This document shows positions 34,068 to 42,865 of a stretch of 64,000 nt of DNA, in pieces (within the stretch, counting starts at the first letter, position 1; the number at the start of each line of letters is the position of its first letter). The DNA lies in contig NZ_CP068985.1 of assembly GCF_019397265.1 (NCBI RefSeq), forward strand, positions 992,001 through 1,056,000, read 5' to 3'. This DNA is from Nonomuraea coxensis DSM 45129. Its GTDB lineage: Bacteria > Actinomycetota > Actinomycetes > Streptosporangiales > Streptosporangiaceae. The translations under genes were made by a program, and so were the position numbers. The notes beneath the pieces were generated by a model that was not told the origin of the DNA, did not search any database, and was given only the letters and a program-made list of their open reading frames with translations.

Positions 34068-36950
34068 ATGCGTTCACGTGTCCCCTTATCAGCCACCCTG
34101 ACCCTGGCGGCCTCGCTGCTCGCCGTGCCGCCCGCCCAGGCGGCGGACTTCCCGTTCCAGAACCCGCGGCTGCCCCTGGAGCAGCGGGTGGGCGACCTGC
34201 TCGGCCGGCTCACGCTGGACGAGAAGCTGGGCCTGCTGCACCAGTCGCAGGCCGCGATCCCGCGTCTCGGCATCGCCTACCACAAGAACGGCACCGAGGC
34301 CCTGCACGGCGTCGCCTGGTCCAACGACCTCAACGACGGCTGGCGGCAGAAGTTCGCGAGCGGCACGGTGTTCCCGCAGGCCGTCGGCCTGGCCAGCACC
34401 TGGGACCCGGCCCTCGTCAGGAAGGTCGGTTCGGCCGTCGGCGACGAGGCGCGCGGCTACAACGCCGCCGACCCGGTGGTGTGGGGGACGCAGGTGTGGG
34501 CTCCCGTGGTGGACCTGCTGCGCGATCCGCGGGCGGGCCGCAACGAGGAGGGCTACTCGGAGGACCCGCTCCTGACGGGGGCGATCTCCACCGCGTACGG
34601 CAAGGGCCTCCAGGGCGACGACCCCTTCTACCTGAAGACCGCGCCGGTGCTGAAGCACTACCTCGCCTACAACAACGAGACCGACCGCGGGATCACCTCC
34701 TCCAACCTGACGCCCAAGCTCAAGCACGAGTACTACGAGCCGGCGTTCAAGGCGGCGATCTCGGCGGACGCGGCGACCGGCGTCATGGCCTCCTACAACC
34801 TGGTCAACGGCCGCCCGAACCACGTCAACCCGGACCTCGACGCCGTGGTGCGCTCGTGGACCGGCAAGACCCTCTACAACGTCAGCGACGCCTGGGGGCC
34901 GCACGCGCTCACCGACCTGGAGCACTACTACGACAACAAGCCCGAGGCGTTCGCCGCCGTGCTCAAGTCGGGGCTCGACAGCTACACCATCGACGACAGC
35001 AACAGCGGCCCGATGGTCACGCATCTCAAGTCGGCGCTGGACCAGGGCCTGATCGCCGAGTCCGACGTGAACGACGCGGTCCGGCACGTCCTGTCGATCA
35101 GGACCAGGCTCGGGCACTTCGACCCGGACGGCGGGCCGTACAAGAAGATCACGCCGGCGGTGATCAACAGCCCGGCGAACCAGAAGCTCAACAGGGAGAC
35201 CGCGGCCAAGGCCGCCGTGCTGCTGCGCAACGCAGGGACGCTGCCGCTCGCCCGGCCGAGGTCCGCGGCCGTCGTCGGGCCGCTGGCCGACCGGCTGCAC
35301 CGCGACTGGTACTCGGGGCAGTTCCCGTACCAGGTGACGCCGCTGGCCGGGATCAAGGAGCGGGTGGGCGACGTCAGCACCGGGCAGGGGCTGGAGCGCG
35401 TCGCGCTCAAGCACCTGGCCTCCGGCAAGTACGTCACCGCCACCGGCACCGGCCCCGACGACAACGCCGCGCTGCTCGACACCGCGCCCACGGCCGCCTC
35501 CCAGTGGGACCTCACCGACTGGACCGGCGGCGTCTCCACGCTGCGCAACGCGGGCAACGGCAAGCTGCTCGGCGGCGACTGGCGCTCGCTCGACACCGAC
35601 GACGCCGAGCCCGACGGCTGGTACGTGCAGCAGCAGTTCGCTCTGGAGCGGCAGTCCGACGGCAGCTACCTCATCCGGTACGCCGGTTATGAGACGGTCG
35701 AGGGCTGGTTCGGCCTGTCCGACCCGTACGTGACCGTCACCGCGGACGGCGCCCTCGCCCTCGCCCCGAAGGCCGAGGCGGCGAAGTTCGGCAAGGAGGT
35801 CGTCTCCGACGGCATCGCCGAGGCCGCCGCGCAGGCCGCCAAGGCGGAGGTCGCGGTCGTGGTCGTCGGCAGCCACCCGTTCGTGTCCGGCCGCGAGTTC
35901 CACGACCGGCCGAACCTGCAGCTCGGCGAGGGCCAGCGGCGGCTCATCGAGGCGGTGCGCAAGGCCAACAAGAGGACCGTCGTGGTGCTGGAGACCAGCT
36001 ACCCGGTCATCGTGGACGCGCCGACGCTGCTGTGGACCACGCACGCGGGCGCGGAGACCGGGCACGCGGTCGCCGACGTGCTCTTCGGCGACGTCAACCC
36101 GGCGGGCCGGCTCACGCAGACCTGGCCGGCGAGCGACGACCTGCCGAGCAGGTTCGACTACGACCTGACCAAGACCGGCATGACCTACCTGTACGGGAAG
36201 GAGAGGCCGCTCTACGCCTTCGGGCACGGGCTGAGCTACACGAGCTTCGGCTACCAGGCGCTCAGGGTCCAGGGCGAGCAGGTGAGCGTCAAGGTCACCA
36301 ACACCGGCCGGGTCCGTGGCGACGAGGTCGTGCAGCTCTACACGCACCAGCGCGAGTCCCGTTTCGTCCAGCCGGTCAAGCGGCTGCGCGGCTTCCAGCG
36401 GATCACCCTCAACCCGGGCGAGAGCCGCACGGTCACCTTCCCGTTGAAGAAGTCCGACCTCGCGGTGTGGGACCACACGCGCGGCAAGTGGGTCGTCGAG
36501 ACCGCCACGCATGACGTGCTCGTCGGCTCGGCCTCCGACCGGATCAGGCAGACGACGACGCTGCGCGTGCGGGGCGAGAGCGTCCCGGTCCGTGACCTGA
36601 CGCGGATCACCCGGGCCATGGACTTCGACGACTACTCCGGTGTCGTCTTCGCCGACGAGAGCAAGGTCGCCGGCGAGGTCGTCGAGGGCTCGGCGGGCGA
36701 CTGGGTGTCGTTCACGAAGGCGTCGTGGGGCTCGCGGCTGACGGCGGCGGTGGCGTCGGCGGGCGGCGGCTCGTTCGAGGTGCGCTCCGGCTCGCCGACC
36801 GGCCCGCTGCTCGCCACCGTGCCGGTGCCCGCCACGGGCGGGATCTACCAGTACGGGACGGTGAGCGCGACGGTGAAGGCCGGCTCGGGCGCGCTGTACC
36901 TGGTGTTCAAGGGCGACCTGCGGCTGAAGGACTTCGCCCTGGCCCGATGA
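34068..36950 (+). CDS. secreted GH3 beta-glycosidase with beta-trefoil-like insert and CBM6-like end
   Basis: Encodes 960 residues. Signal peptide (MRSRVPLSATLTLAASLLAV, cleavage near AQA). GH3 barrel with nucleophile D274 in NVSDAWGP and the [12 protein letters not shown] substrate loop, then the second GH3 domain (VVGSHPFVSG, FGDVNPAGRLTQTWP) and the fibronectin-like domain (GDEVVQLYTHQ). Between the GH3 domains, about residues 440-585, lies an insert with ALKHLASGKYVTA and related lines that looks like a fascin/ricin-type beta-trefoil. The last 110 residues resemble CBM6. It probably removes beta-linked glucose or xylose outside the cell. ATG 34068 follows GGAG by five bases. Confidence 0.88.
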   Translation: MRSRVPLSATLTLAASLLAVPPAQAADFPFQNPRLPLEQRVGDLLGRLTLDEKLGLLHQSQAAIPRLGIAYHKNGTEALHGVAWSNDLNDGWRQKFASGTVFPQAVGLASTWDPALVRKVGSAVGDEARGYNAADPVVWGTQVWAPVVDLLRDPRAGRNEEGYSEDPLLTGAISTAYGKGLQGDDPFYLKTAPVLKHYLAYNNETDRGITSSNLTPKLKHEYYEPAFKAAISADAATGVMASYNLVNGRPNHVNPDLDAVVRSWTGKTLYNVSDAWGPHALTDLEHYYDNKPEAFAAVLKSGLDSYTIDDSNSGPMVTHLKSALDQGLIAESDVNDAVRHVLSIRTRLGHFDPDGGPYKKITPAVINSPANQKLNRETAAKAAVLLRNAGTLPLARPRSAAVVGPLADRLHRDWYSGQFPYQVTPLAGIKERVGDVSTGQGLERVALKHLASGKYVTATGTGPDDNAALLDTAPTAASQWDLTDWTGGVSTLRNAGNGKLLGGDWRSLDTDDAEPDGWYVQQQFALERQSDGSYLIRYAGYETVEGWFGLSDPYVTVTADGALALAPKAEAAKFGKEVVSDGIAEAAAQAAKAEVAVVVVGSHPFVSGREFHDRPNLQLGEGQRRLIEAVRKANKRTVVVLETSYPVIVDAPTLLWTTHAGAETGHAVADVLFGDVNPAGRLTQTWPASDDLPSRFDYDLTKTGMTYLYGKERPLYAFGHGLSYTSFGYQALRVQGEQVSVKVTNTGRVRGDEVVQLYTHQRESRFVQPVKRLRGFQRITLNPGESRTVTFPLKKSDLAVWDHTRGKWVVETATHDVLVGSASDRIRQTTTLRVRGESVPVRDLTRITRAMDFDDYSGVVFADESKVAGEVVEGSAGDWVSFTKASWGSRLTAAVASAGGGSFEVRSGSPTGPLLATVPVPATGGIYQYGTVSATVKAGSGALYLVFKGDLRLKDFALAR

Positions 36951-36954
36951 GAAC

Positions 36955-37003
36955 GTTCCGTGGCGGTCACGAGCATGGTCGTGACCGCCACGGAACCCCT
37001 TTT
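36955..37003 (+). terminator. strong intrinsic terminator of the GH31-GH3 operon
   Basis: An 18-bp perfect stem, 36955-36972 pairing with 36979-36996 around GCATGG, followed by CCCCTTTT. It starts five bases after the GH3 stop codon and closes the xyloglucan operon. Confidence 0.92.
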
Positions 37004-37044
37004 GGATAGTAGAGTTATCCAGTAGTCAGATAGTGCTGCTATCC
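37004..37044. promoter_or_regulatory. overlapping inverted repeats before DoxX-like gene
   Basis: GGATA (37004-37008) mirrors TATCC (37016-37020); GATAG (37029-37033) mirrors CTATC (37039-37043); and GGATAG mirrors CTATCC (37039-37044). The cluster of GGATAG-type words in an A/T-rich stretch ending 15 bases before the start codon suggests a repressor site, maybe two half-overlapping sites. Confidence 0.45.
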
Positions 37045-37058
37045 AATAGGGAGTCGTG

Positions 37059-37550
37059 ATGACGGTAATCGTCCTGCTGGTCGCCACCCTGGCGTTCCGG
37101 TCGCTGGGCGCGCTGGGCGTGGCCCGGTTCGCCACCTGGCGGGTCAGCGCCGCCCACGGGCTGGCCGTCATGCTGGTCATGACGGCCAGTGCCCACTTCG
37201 TCCCGGCGAGCGTGACGATCATGCCGAACCACGCCGACATGGTGGCGATGGTGCCGCCGTTCGTGCCGTTCCCCGCCTTCGTCGTCCACCTGACCGGCGT
37301 GCTGGAACTGGGGGGGGCCGCCGGGCTCGTGCTGGAGCGCACCCGCCGGGCCGCAGGGATCTGCCTGGCGCTGCTGTTCGTCGCCATGCTGCCGGCGAAC
37401 GTGCACGCCGCGCTGAACGACGTCACGCTCGGCGGCGAGCCCGCCACGCCGCTGTGGCAGCGCGTCCCCGAGCAGGTCCTCTACATCGCGATCGCGCTCT
37501 GGGCGGCTAACGGGGCTCGTACGCGCAGCCTCGCACGTAGTCCACGATGA
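37059..37550 (+). CDS. DoxX-like membrane protein
   Basis: Encodes 163 residues, four predicted helices. The DoxX pattern is seen in MLVMTASAHFVPA, FPAFVVHLTGVLELGGAAGLVL and LLFVAMLPANVHAAL. Such proteins are linked to redox stress or quinone use, but roles are mostly unproven. ATG 37059 is favoured over GTG 37056 because GGGAG lies five bases ahead. Its last 44 bases overlap the convergent GH16-like gene. Confidence 0.8.
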   Translation: MTVIVLLVATLAFRSLGALGVARFATWRVSAAHGLAVMLVMTASAHFVPASVTIMPNHADMVAMVPPFVPFPAFVVHLTGVLELGGAAGLVLERTRRAAGICLALLFVAMLPANVHAALNDVTLGGEPATPLWQRVPEQVLYIAIALWAANGARTRSLARSPR

Positions 37551-38253
37551 ACTCCTTCGGGTATGTGCCGGAGCCCGGACGGAACTCGTAGACGCCGAGC
37601 ATGAGCTGCATCGGGTAGGCCGGCGACTGCCGCACCGTCCGCACGTGCCGCCCGTCCACCTCGAACGACACCTGCTCCGGCGTCCAGTCGGCGGCGTAGA
37701 CGTGGAACTCGCGGGCGTCGATCGGCAGTTCCTCCACGGTGAAGTCGTCGGTGATCGACGGGTCGCCGAAGGGGTGCACGCCCATGCCGACCCGGGTCCG
37801 GTCCCGGCCGACGTCCTTGCCGAAGATCTCGGCGACGCAGATCTCGGCCGAGCGCTCCGGCGCGTCCTCGAAGCCGATCATCCAGAGCGCGACCATGGAG
37901 TCCGGGTCGTCGAGGGCCTTCGCCCGCATCTCGATCCGGGCGTACTGCGGGGTGTAGAGCCGCCGCGCGGTCTGCTCCTCGCGGACCACGAGGCCGCCGC
38001 GCCCGTGCTGGCCGACGGCGCTGCCCACCGGACCCGAGAACACGCCCGTCTGGAGGGAGGAGACCCGCAGCTCGCCCTCGGCCTCCGGATGCCACGGCGG
38101 CTGGTCCTCCTCGATGCGCAGCCGCAGCAGGCCGCCGCCCACCCGGTGGCGGGCCCGCGCCGCCTCCCGGCCGCTCCACTGGGGCAGGTAGGAGGGGATC
38201 CACTTCGTCTCGTCCAGGCGGTCGCCGTCGAAAGTGTCCTCGAACTGCGGCAC
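37507..38253 (-). CDS. GH16-like lectin/glucanase-fold protein with altered active-site motif
   Basis: Encodes 248 residues with no signal peptide. The concanavalin-like GH16 fold is suggested by QFEDTFDGDRLDETKWIPSY at the start, ARIEMRAKALDD, VALWMIGFED and FHVYAADWTPEQVSFEVDG. The GH16 catalytic motif E-x-D-x-x-E appears as E-I-C-V-A-E: both Glu are kept, the middle Asp is Cys. Activity may be changed or lost. GTG 38253 is chosen because AGGAG lies six bases upstream and the longer reading would run through an A/T-rich operator-like site. It is divergent from the xyloglucanase gene. Confidence 0.75.
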   Translation of the reverse strand: MPQFEDTFDGDRLDETKWIPSYLPQWSGREAARARHRVGGGLLRLRIEEDQPPWHPEAEGELRVSSLQTGVFSGPVGSAVGQHGRGGLVVREEQTARRLYTPQYARIEMRAKALDDPDSMVALWMIGFEDAPERSAEICVAEIFGKDVGRDRTRVGMGVHPFGDPSITDDFTVEELPIDAREFHVYAADWTPEQVSFEVDGRHVRTVRQSPAYPMQLMLGVYEFRPGSGTYPKEFIVDYVRGCAYEPR

Positions 38254-38264
38254 TTGTGCTCCTT

Positions 38265-38290
38265 TAATTCGTTGTATATCCAAACTATTG
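38265..38290. promoter_or_regulatory. possible weaker XylR/ROK-type site in GH16-like/GH74 divergent promoter
   Basis: TAATTCGTTG (38265-38274) and CAAACTATTG (38281-38290) flank six A/T-rich bases. Half-site words (GTTG, CAAACTA) resemble the operators at 28704 and 50501, but the spacing differs. It lies just upstream of the GH16-like ribosome site and about 150 bases from the GH74 start. Confidence 0.35.
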
Positions 38291-38438
38291 ACCATCGGCG
38301 CGGAGATGTGTGAGCCTTCTGGGGAAGCTCATGCGCGAAGGCGCGGAGACGGTCAGGGTCTCGCACTCTGCTCGTGCATGGCGGTCATCCGACGCCTTGG
38401 GGCCGCCCTCCGGCGTGCCCGGAAAGGAAGAGCCGCGC

Positions 38439-41105
38439 ATGCGAAAAAGGTTATTGGCCTGCCTGGCGACGTTCGCCGTCCTCCTGGTGGTGGCCGTCGT
38501 CAGGATGACGCCGGTCTCGGCGGTCGCCTCGGATCCGTACGCGTACAAGAACGTGCGGATCGACGGCGGCGGGTTCGTCCCGGGGATCATCTTCAACCCG
38601 GCCGAGCGCAACCTCATCTACGCCCGCACGGACATCGGCGGCGCGTACCGCTGGAACCAGTCCACCAAGTCCTGGACCCCGCTGCTCGACTGGGTCGGCT
38701 GGGACAAATGGGGCTACAACGGCGTGATCAGCCTCGCCACCGACCCCGTACAGACCAACCGCGTGTACGCCGCCGTCGGCATGTACACCAACAGCTGGGA
38801 CCCCAACAACGGTGCCATCCTCCGCTCCACCGACAAGGGCGACACCTGGCAGGTCACCGCGCTGCCGTTCAAGCTCGGCGGCAACATGCCGGGACGCGGC
38901 ATGGGCGAGGCGCTGTCGGTCGACCCCAACGACAACCGCGTCCTCTACTTCGGCGCCCCCAACGGCAACGGCCTCTGGCGCAGCACCGACTACGGCGCCA
39001 CCTGGGCCAAGGTCACCAGCTTCCCCAACGCCGGCAACTACGCCCAGGACCCCAGCGACCCCAACGGCTACCTCAGCCACCGCCCCGGCGTCGTCTGGGT
39101 GACCTACGACAAGCGCTCCTCCACCGCCGGCACCGCCACCAAGACCATCTACGTGGGCGTCGCCGACAAGGAGAACACCGTCTACCGCACCACGGACGGC
39201 GGCGCCACCTGGTCGCGCCTCGCCGGCCAGCCCACCGGGTACATCGCCCACAAGGGCGTGCTCGACACCGTCAACGGCTACCTGTACATCGCGACCAGCG
39301 ACACCGGCGGCCCGTACGACGGGGGCAAGGGCGACGTGTGGCGCTACGCCACCGCCACCGGGACGTGGACGCAGATCAGCCCCGTCCCGTCCTCCTCCAG
39401 CGACGACTACTTCGGCTACAGCGGCCTCACCATCGACCGGCAGAAGCCCGGCACGCTCATGGTCGCCACCCAGATCTCCTGGTGGCCGGACGTCATCTTC
39501 TTCCGCTCCACCGACTCCGGCGCCACCTGGACCCGGGTCTGGGACTGGACGTCGTACCCGAACCGCAGCTTCCGCTACACCATGAACATCACCGAGAACC
39601 CGTGGCTGACCTTCGGCACCAACCCGCAGCCGCCCGAGGTCACCCCCAAACTCGGCTGGATGACCGAGTCGCTGGAGATCGACCCGTTCGACTCCAACCG
39701 CATGATGTACGGCACCGGCGCCACCGTCTACGGCACCGAGAACCTCACCCAGTGGGACGCGGGCGGCCAGTTCACCATCCGGCCCATGGCCAAGGGGCTT
39801 GAGGAGACCGCCGTGCTCGACCTGATCAGCCCGCCCAGCGGCGCGCCCCTGGTCAGCGGCCTCGGCGACATCGCCGGCTTCCGCCACACCAACCTGGACG
39901 CCGTACCGCCGATGATGTTCACCCAGCCGCTGTTCACCTCCACCACCAGCCTCGACTACGCCGAGAAGAACCCGTCGGTGATGGTCAGGGCCGGCAACTT
40001 CACCGACGCCGACCGCCCCAACGACAGCCACGTCGCCTTCTCCACGGACGGCGGCGCGAACTGGTTCCAGGGCACCGAGCCGGGCGGCGTCAACGAGGGC
40101 GGCACGGTCGCCGCCGCGGCCGACGGCTCCCGCTTCGTGTGGGCGCCCAAGGGCGTCACGCCCGCCTACTCGGTCGGCTACGGCAACTCCTGGCAGACCG
40201 CCTCCGGCCTGCCGACGGACGCCGTCGTCGAGTCCGACCGGGTCAACGCGAACAAGTTCTACGGCCTGAGCGGCGGTCGCCTCTACCTCAGCACGAACGG
40301 CGGCGCCACCTTCACCGCCACCGCCGCCACCGGCCTGCCCACCACCGGCAAGTTCAAGGCCGTGCCCGGCATCGAAGGAGACCTGTGGGTCGCCGGCGAC
40401 GGCGGCCTCTGGCACTCCACCAACAGCGGCACGTCCTTCACCAAGGTCAACGGCATCACCAAGTCGGTTAACGTCGGCTTCGGCAAGGCGGCGCCCGGCG
40501 GGACGTACCAGGCGATCTACACGGTCGCCACGATCGACAACGTCACCGGCCTCTACCGCTCGGACGACGGCGGGTCGAGCTGGCTGCGCATCAACGACGA
40601 CAAGCACCAGTGGGGCAACATGGGCGAGGCGCTGACGGGCGACCCGCGCGTGTACGGCCGGGTCTACCTGGGCACGAACGGCCGCGGCATCATCTACGGC
40701 GACCGCACCGGCCCCCCGGTCACCGTCACCCCGACGGCGACCGTCACCCCGACCGCGACCGTCACCCCGACGGGGACGGCCACCCCGACCGTGACCCCGA
40801 CGACCGGCACCGGTTGCACGGCCACGTACAAGCCGGGCAACAACTGGCCGGGCGGCTTCGGCGCCGAAGTCACCGTCCAGAACACCGGCTCCTCGTCGAT
40901 CACCGGCTGGAAGGTCACCTGGTCCTGGCCAGGCAGCCAGACCATCACCTCCCTGTGGAACGGCACCGTGACTCAGTCAGGCACGAACGTGACCGTGACG
41001 AACGTCGGCTACAACGGCAACCTGGCGGCGAACGCCTCCACATCGTTCGGCTTCAACGGCTCCGGCACCGCCACCACCCCCACCCTCACCTGCACCCCCG
41101 CGTAG
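38439..41105 (+). CDS. secreted GH74 endo-xyloglucanase with CBM2
   Basis: Encodes 888 residues. After a signal peptide (about 1-30) comes a GH74 double seven-bladed propeller with many BNR-like steps (STDKGDTW, STDYGATW, TTDGGATW, STDSGATW). The two catalytic Asp are D65 in ARTDIGGAYRW and D477 in GLGDIAGFRH. A Thr-Pro linker with TVTPTA repeats (about 760-791) leads to a C-terminal CBM2 (792-888) with the paired Cys and surface Trp residues (NNWPGGF, GWKVTWSWPG, SLWNG). It should cut xyloglucan chains outside the cell. A TTA codon is present at residue 5. A terminator follows directly. Confidence 0.93.
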   Translation: MRKRLLACLATFAVLLVVAVVRMTPVSAVASDPYAYKNVRIDGGGFVPGIIFNPAERNLIYARTDIGGAYRWNQSTKSWTPLLDWVGWDKWGYNGVISLATDPVQTNRVYAAVGMYTNSWDPNNGAILRSTDKGDTWQVTALPFKLGGNMPGRGMGEALSVDPNDNRVLYFGAPNGNGLWRSTDYGATWAKVTSFPNAGNYAQDPSDPNGYLSHRPGVVWVTYDKRSSTAGTATKTIYVGVADKENTVYRTTDGGATWSRLAGQPTGYIAHKGVLDTVNGYLYIATSDTGGPYDGGKGDVWRYATATGTWTQISPVPSSSSDDYFGYSGLTIDRQKPGTLMVATQISWWPDVIFFRSTDSGATWTRVWDWTSYPNRSFRYTMNITENPWLTFGTNPQPPEVTPKLGWMTESLEIDPFDSNRMMYGTGATVYGTENLTQWDAGGQFTIRPMAKGLEETAVLDLISPPSGAPLVSGLGDIAGFRHTNLDAVPPMMFTQPLFTSTTSLDYAEKNPSVMVRAGNFTDADRPNDSHVAFSTDGGANWFQGTEPGGVNEGGTVAAAADGSRFVWAPKGVTPAYSVGYGNSWQTASGLPTDAVVESDRVNANKFYGLSGGRLYLSTNGGATFTATAATGLPTTGKFKAVPGIEGDLWVAGDGGLWHSTNSGTSFTKVNGITKSVNVGFGKAAPGGTYQAIYTVATIDNVTGLYRSDDGGSSWLRINDDKHQWGNMGEALTGDPRVYGRVYLGTNGRGIIYGDRTGPPVTVTPTATVTPTATVTPTGTATPTVTPTTGTGCTATYKPGNNWPGGFGAEVTVQNTGSSSITGWKVTWSWPGSQTITSLWNGTVTQSGTNVTVTNVGYNGNLAANASTSFGFNGSGTATTPTLTCTPA

Positions 41106-41325
41106 TAAGTGGGCTCCCCGGCACCCACCCGTTGCCCCTTCACCAAGTGGGCCGCCGGGAGCCCACCCCAAAAGGTCCTCGCTCCGCTCGGGCGCCCCTC
41201 CCCGGGGATCGAGGCTCCGCCCCGATCCCCGGGCGAGAGGGCTGGAAGCCCTCTCGCGCTCTCCCGGATGCCCAGCACCAGGGGCGCTGGATCAGGAATT
41301 CTGCCGCCTTACGGCCCAAGACGTG
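41041..41325 (+). repeat. diverged direct repeat, copy A: end of CBM2 gene and 3' flank
   Basis: The last 20 codons of the GH74-CBM2 gene and about 200 bases downstream recur at 43362-43535. In the coding part 65 bases align without gaps with about ten differences. Downstream the shared words are CTCCGCTCGG, AAGCCCTCT, CCCGGATGCC, GCGCTGGA-CAGGAA and TGCCGCCTTA-GG, with a deletion in copy B. Between the copies lies the ATPase-PIN cassette. The gap 41106-41461 otherwise holds only the terminator. Confidence 0.85.
41109..41166 (+). terminator. terminator of the GH74-CBM2 gene
   Basis: GTGGGCTCCC-C-GGC (41109-41122) pairs with GCCGGGAGCCCAC (41154-41166), leaving one bulged C and a long loop. 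CCCAAAA follows rather than a T-run. It begins four bases after the stop codon. Confidence 0.7.
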
Positions 41326-41461
41326 CCCTCAGGGTCACGAACGCAAGGCTTGAATGCCTCTTATACTCACGAGATCGGTGACTTGCCCGGCTCATGACCA
41401 CTAAAGTGCCTGCTGGGAATGCTATGGCGCTCGGCGTGGGTCGCTGGAGAGACGAAGGTCG

Positions 41462-42865
41462 ATGATAACATATCTCAGGCTGCAAAACTTCAAGGCTTGG
41501 GCGGATAGCGGAAAGATTCAGTTCGGCCCTATCACTGCCTTCTTCGGAAGTAACTCGTCCGGAAAGACGAGCTTTCTGCAAAGCATACTGCTGCTCAAAC
41601 AGACAGCGGAGTCGGCGGATCGGGGCCGCGTCTTCGACCTGGGCGGGCCGGCATCGCTGGTGAGCCTGGGAACATTCAATGACATCACGTTTCGGCACGA
41701 TTCTGATCGAACCGTCGGAATTGACATCGGATGGCGTGAGGACGAGCCTTTCCAGATCCGGAACACGGAGACCGAGCGGCGAAGCGCGATCGCCGCGAGT
41801 GACGACCTCAGTCTGTCCACCCGGGTTCGCGAGATACGAAACTTTCCGGTCGTCCAACGAGTCGAGTACGGACTCGGCGACCTGCGCTTCTCGCTGACGC
41901 GCAGCAGAAGCGGCAAGGACGAGTACGCGCTGGAGTCCAACGATTACCCGTTCAAGCGCGTCCAGGGGAGGCCGTGGCCGCTGCCCTCGCCCGGAAAGTT
42001 CTATAGTTTTCCGGACCAAGTGCGAGCGTATTATCAGAATGCTGCCTTCCTGTCTGATCTTGAGCTTCAGTTCGAGAACCTCTGCAGCCGGGTCTACTAC
42101 CTTGGCCCCTTGCGTCAGGACCCCGCACGTCAGTACATCTGGTCAGGAGGCCGGCCCATTGATGTGGGCCGAAGAGGTGAACTCGCGGTTGAGGCGTTGA
42201 TCGCCTCGCAGGCCGACGGGAAGACCAATGCGCGTGGATTCGTCAAGCGAAAAGACGGTCCACGCCGTACGAGGTTGATAACTGTGGAAGAGCACGTAGC
42301 CTCCTGGCTCAAAGAACTCGGACTGATTCATTCATTCGCGGTGGAATCGGTTGACGACAGAGGGACTCTCTATCGTGTTCAGGTGACGCGCTCGGCCGGG
42401 AGCACGCCTGTTCTTCTCACGGATGTCGGCTTCGGCGTCAGCCAGATACTTCCAGTGCTGGTTCTGCTGGCCTATGCGCCGGAAGGGGCCACGGTCATTC
42501 TCGAGCAGCCAGAAATCCATCTGCATCCTGCGGTGCAGAGCGGGCTCGCCGACGTGATCATTGAGGCGGCGAAGGTCCGCAACATCCAAGTTGTCGTCGA
42601 GAGTCACTCCGAGCACTTTCTCACGCGCCTGCAACGTCGCATCGCCGAAAGGGACGTCGGCAGAGGGATAAGACTCGAGCCCGAGGACTGCCTGCTCTAC
42701 TTCTGCCAGACGGATGGTGCGGCCTCCAGGATCGACCGGCTCGACCTCGACGCCTTCGGTAACATCACGAACTGGCCGGATGATTTCTTCGGCAACCCGT
42801 TCGAGGAGGCCGCCGCCATGAACCGCGCAGCCCGTAACCGAGCGATTGACGAGAAAACCGGTTGA
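41462..42865 (+). CDS. AAA/ABC-type ATPase, DUF3696-like (candidate defence ATPase)
   Basis: Encodes 467 residues of the AAA15/21, OLD-like group. Walker A GSNSSGKTS (29-37), signature-like DVGFGVSQ (321-328), Walker B VILEQPE (345-351) and the switch histidine region VVVESHSEHFL (378-387) are intact. The C-terminus NITNWPDDFFGNPFEEAAAM matches the DUF3696 ending. The middle lacks a long coiled coil. A/T-ending codons (ATA, AAA, TAT) and visibly lower GC (27 G/C in the first 60 bases) set it apart from neighbours. Its stop overlaps the PIN gene start (TTGA). By analogy with Septu, PARIS and Gabija it could sense phage and license the partner nuclease; this is inference. Confidence 0.88.
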   Translation: MITYLRLQNFKAWADSGKIQFGPITAFFGSNSSGKTSFLQSILLLKQTAESADRGRVFDLGGPASLVSLGTFNDITFRHDSDRTVGIDIGWREDEPFQIRNTETERRSAIAASDDLSLSTRVREIRNFPVVQRVEYGLGDLRFSLTRSRSGKDEYALESNDYPFKRVQGRPWPLPSPGKFYSFPDQVRAYYQNAAFLSDLELQFENLCSRVYYLGPLRQDPARQYIWSGGRPIDVGRRGELAVEALIASQADGKTNARGFVKRKDGPRRTRLITVEEHVASWLKELGLIHSFAVESVDDRGTLYRVQVTRSAGSTPVLLTDVGFGVSQILPVLVLLAYAPEGATVILEQPEIHLHPAVQSGLADVIIEAAKVRNIQVVVESHSEHFLTRLQRRIAERDVGRGIRLEPEDCLLYFCQTDGAASRIDRLDLDAFGNITNWPDDFFGNPFEEAAAMNRAARNRAIDEKTG

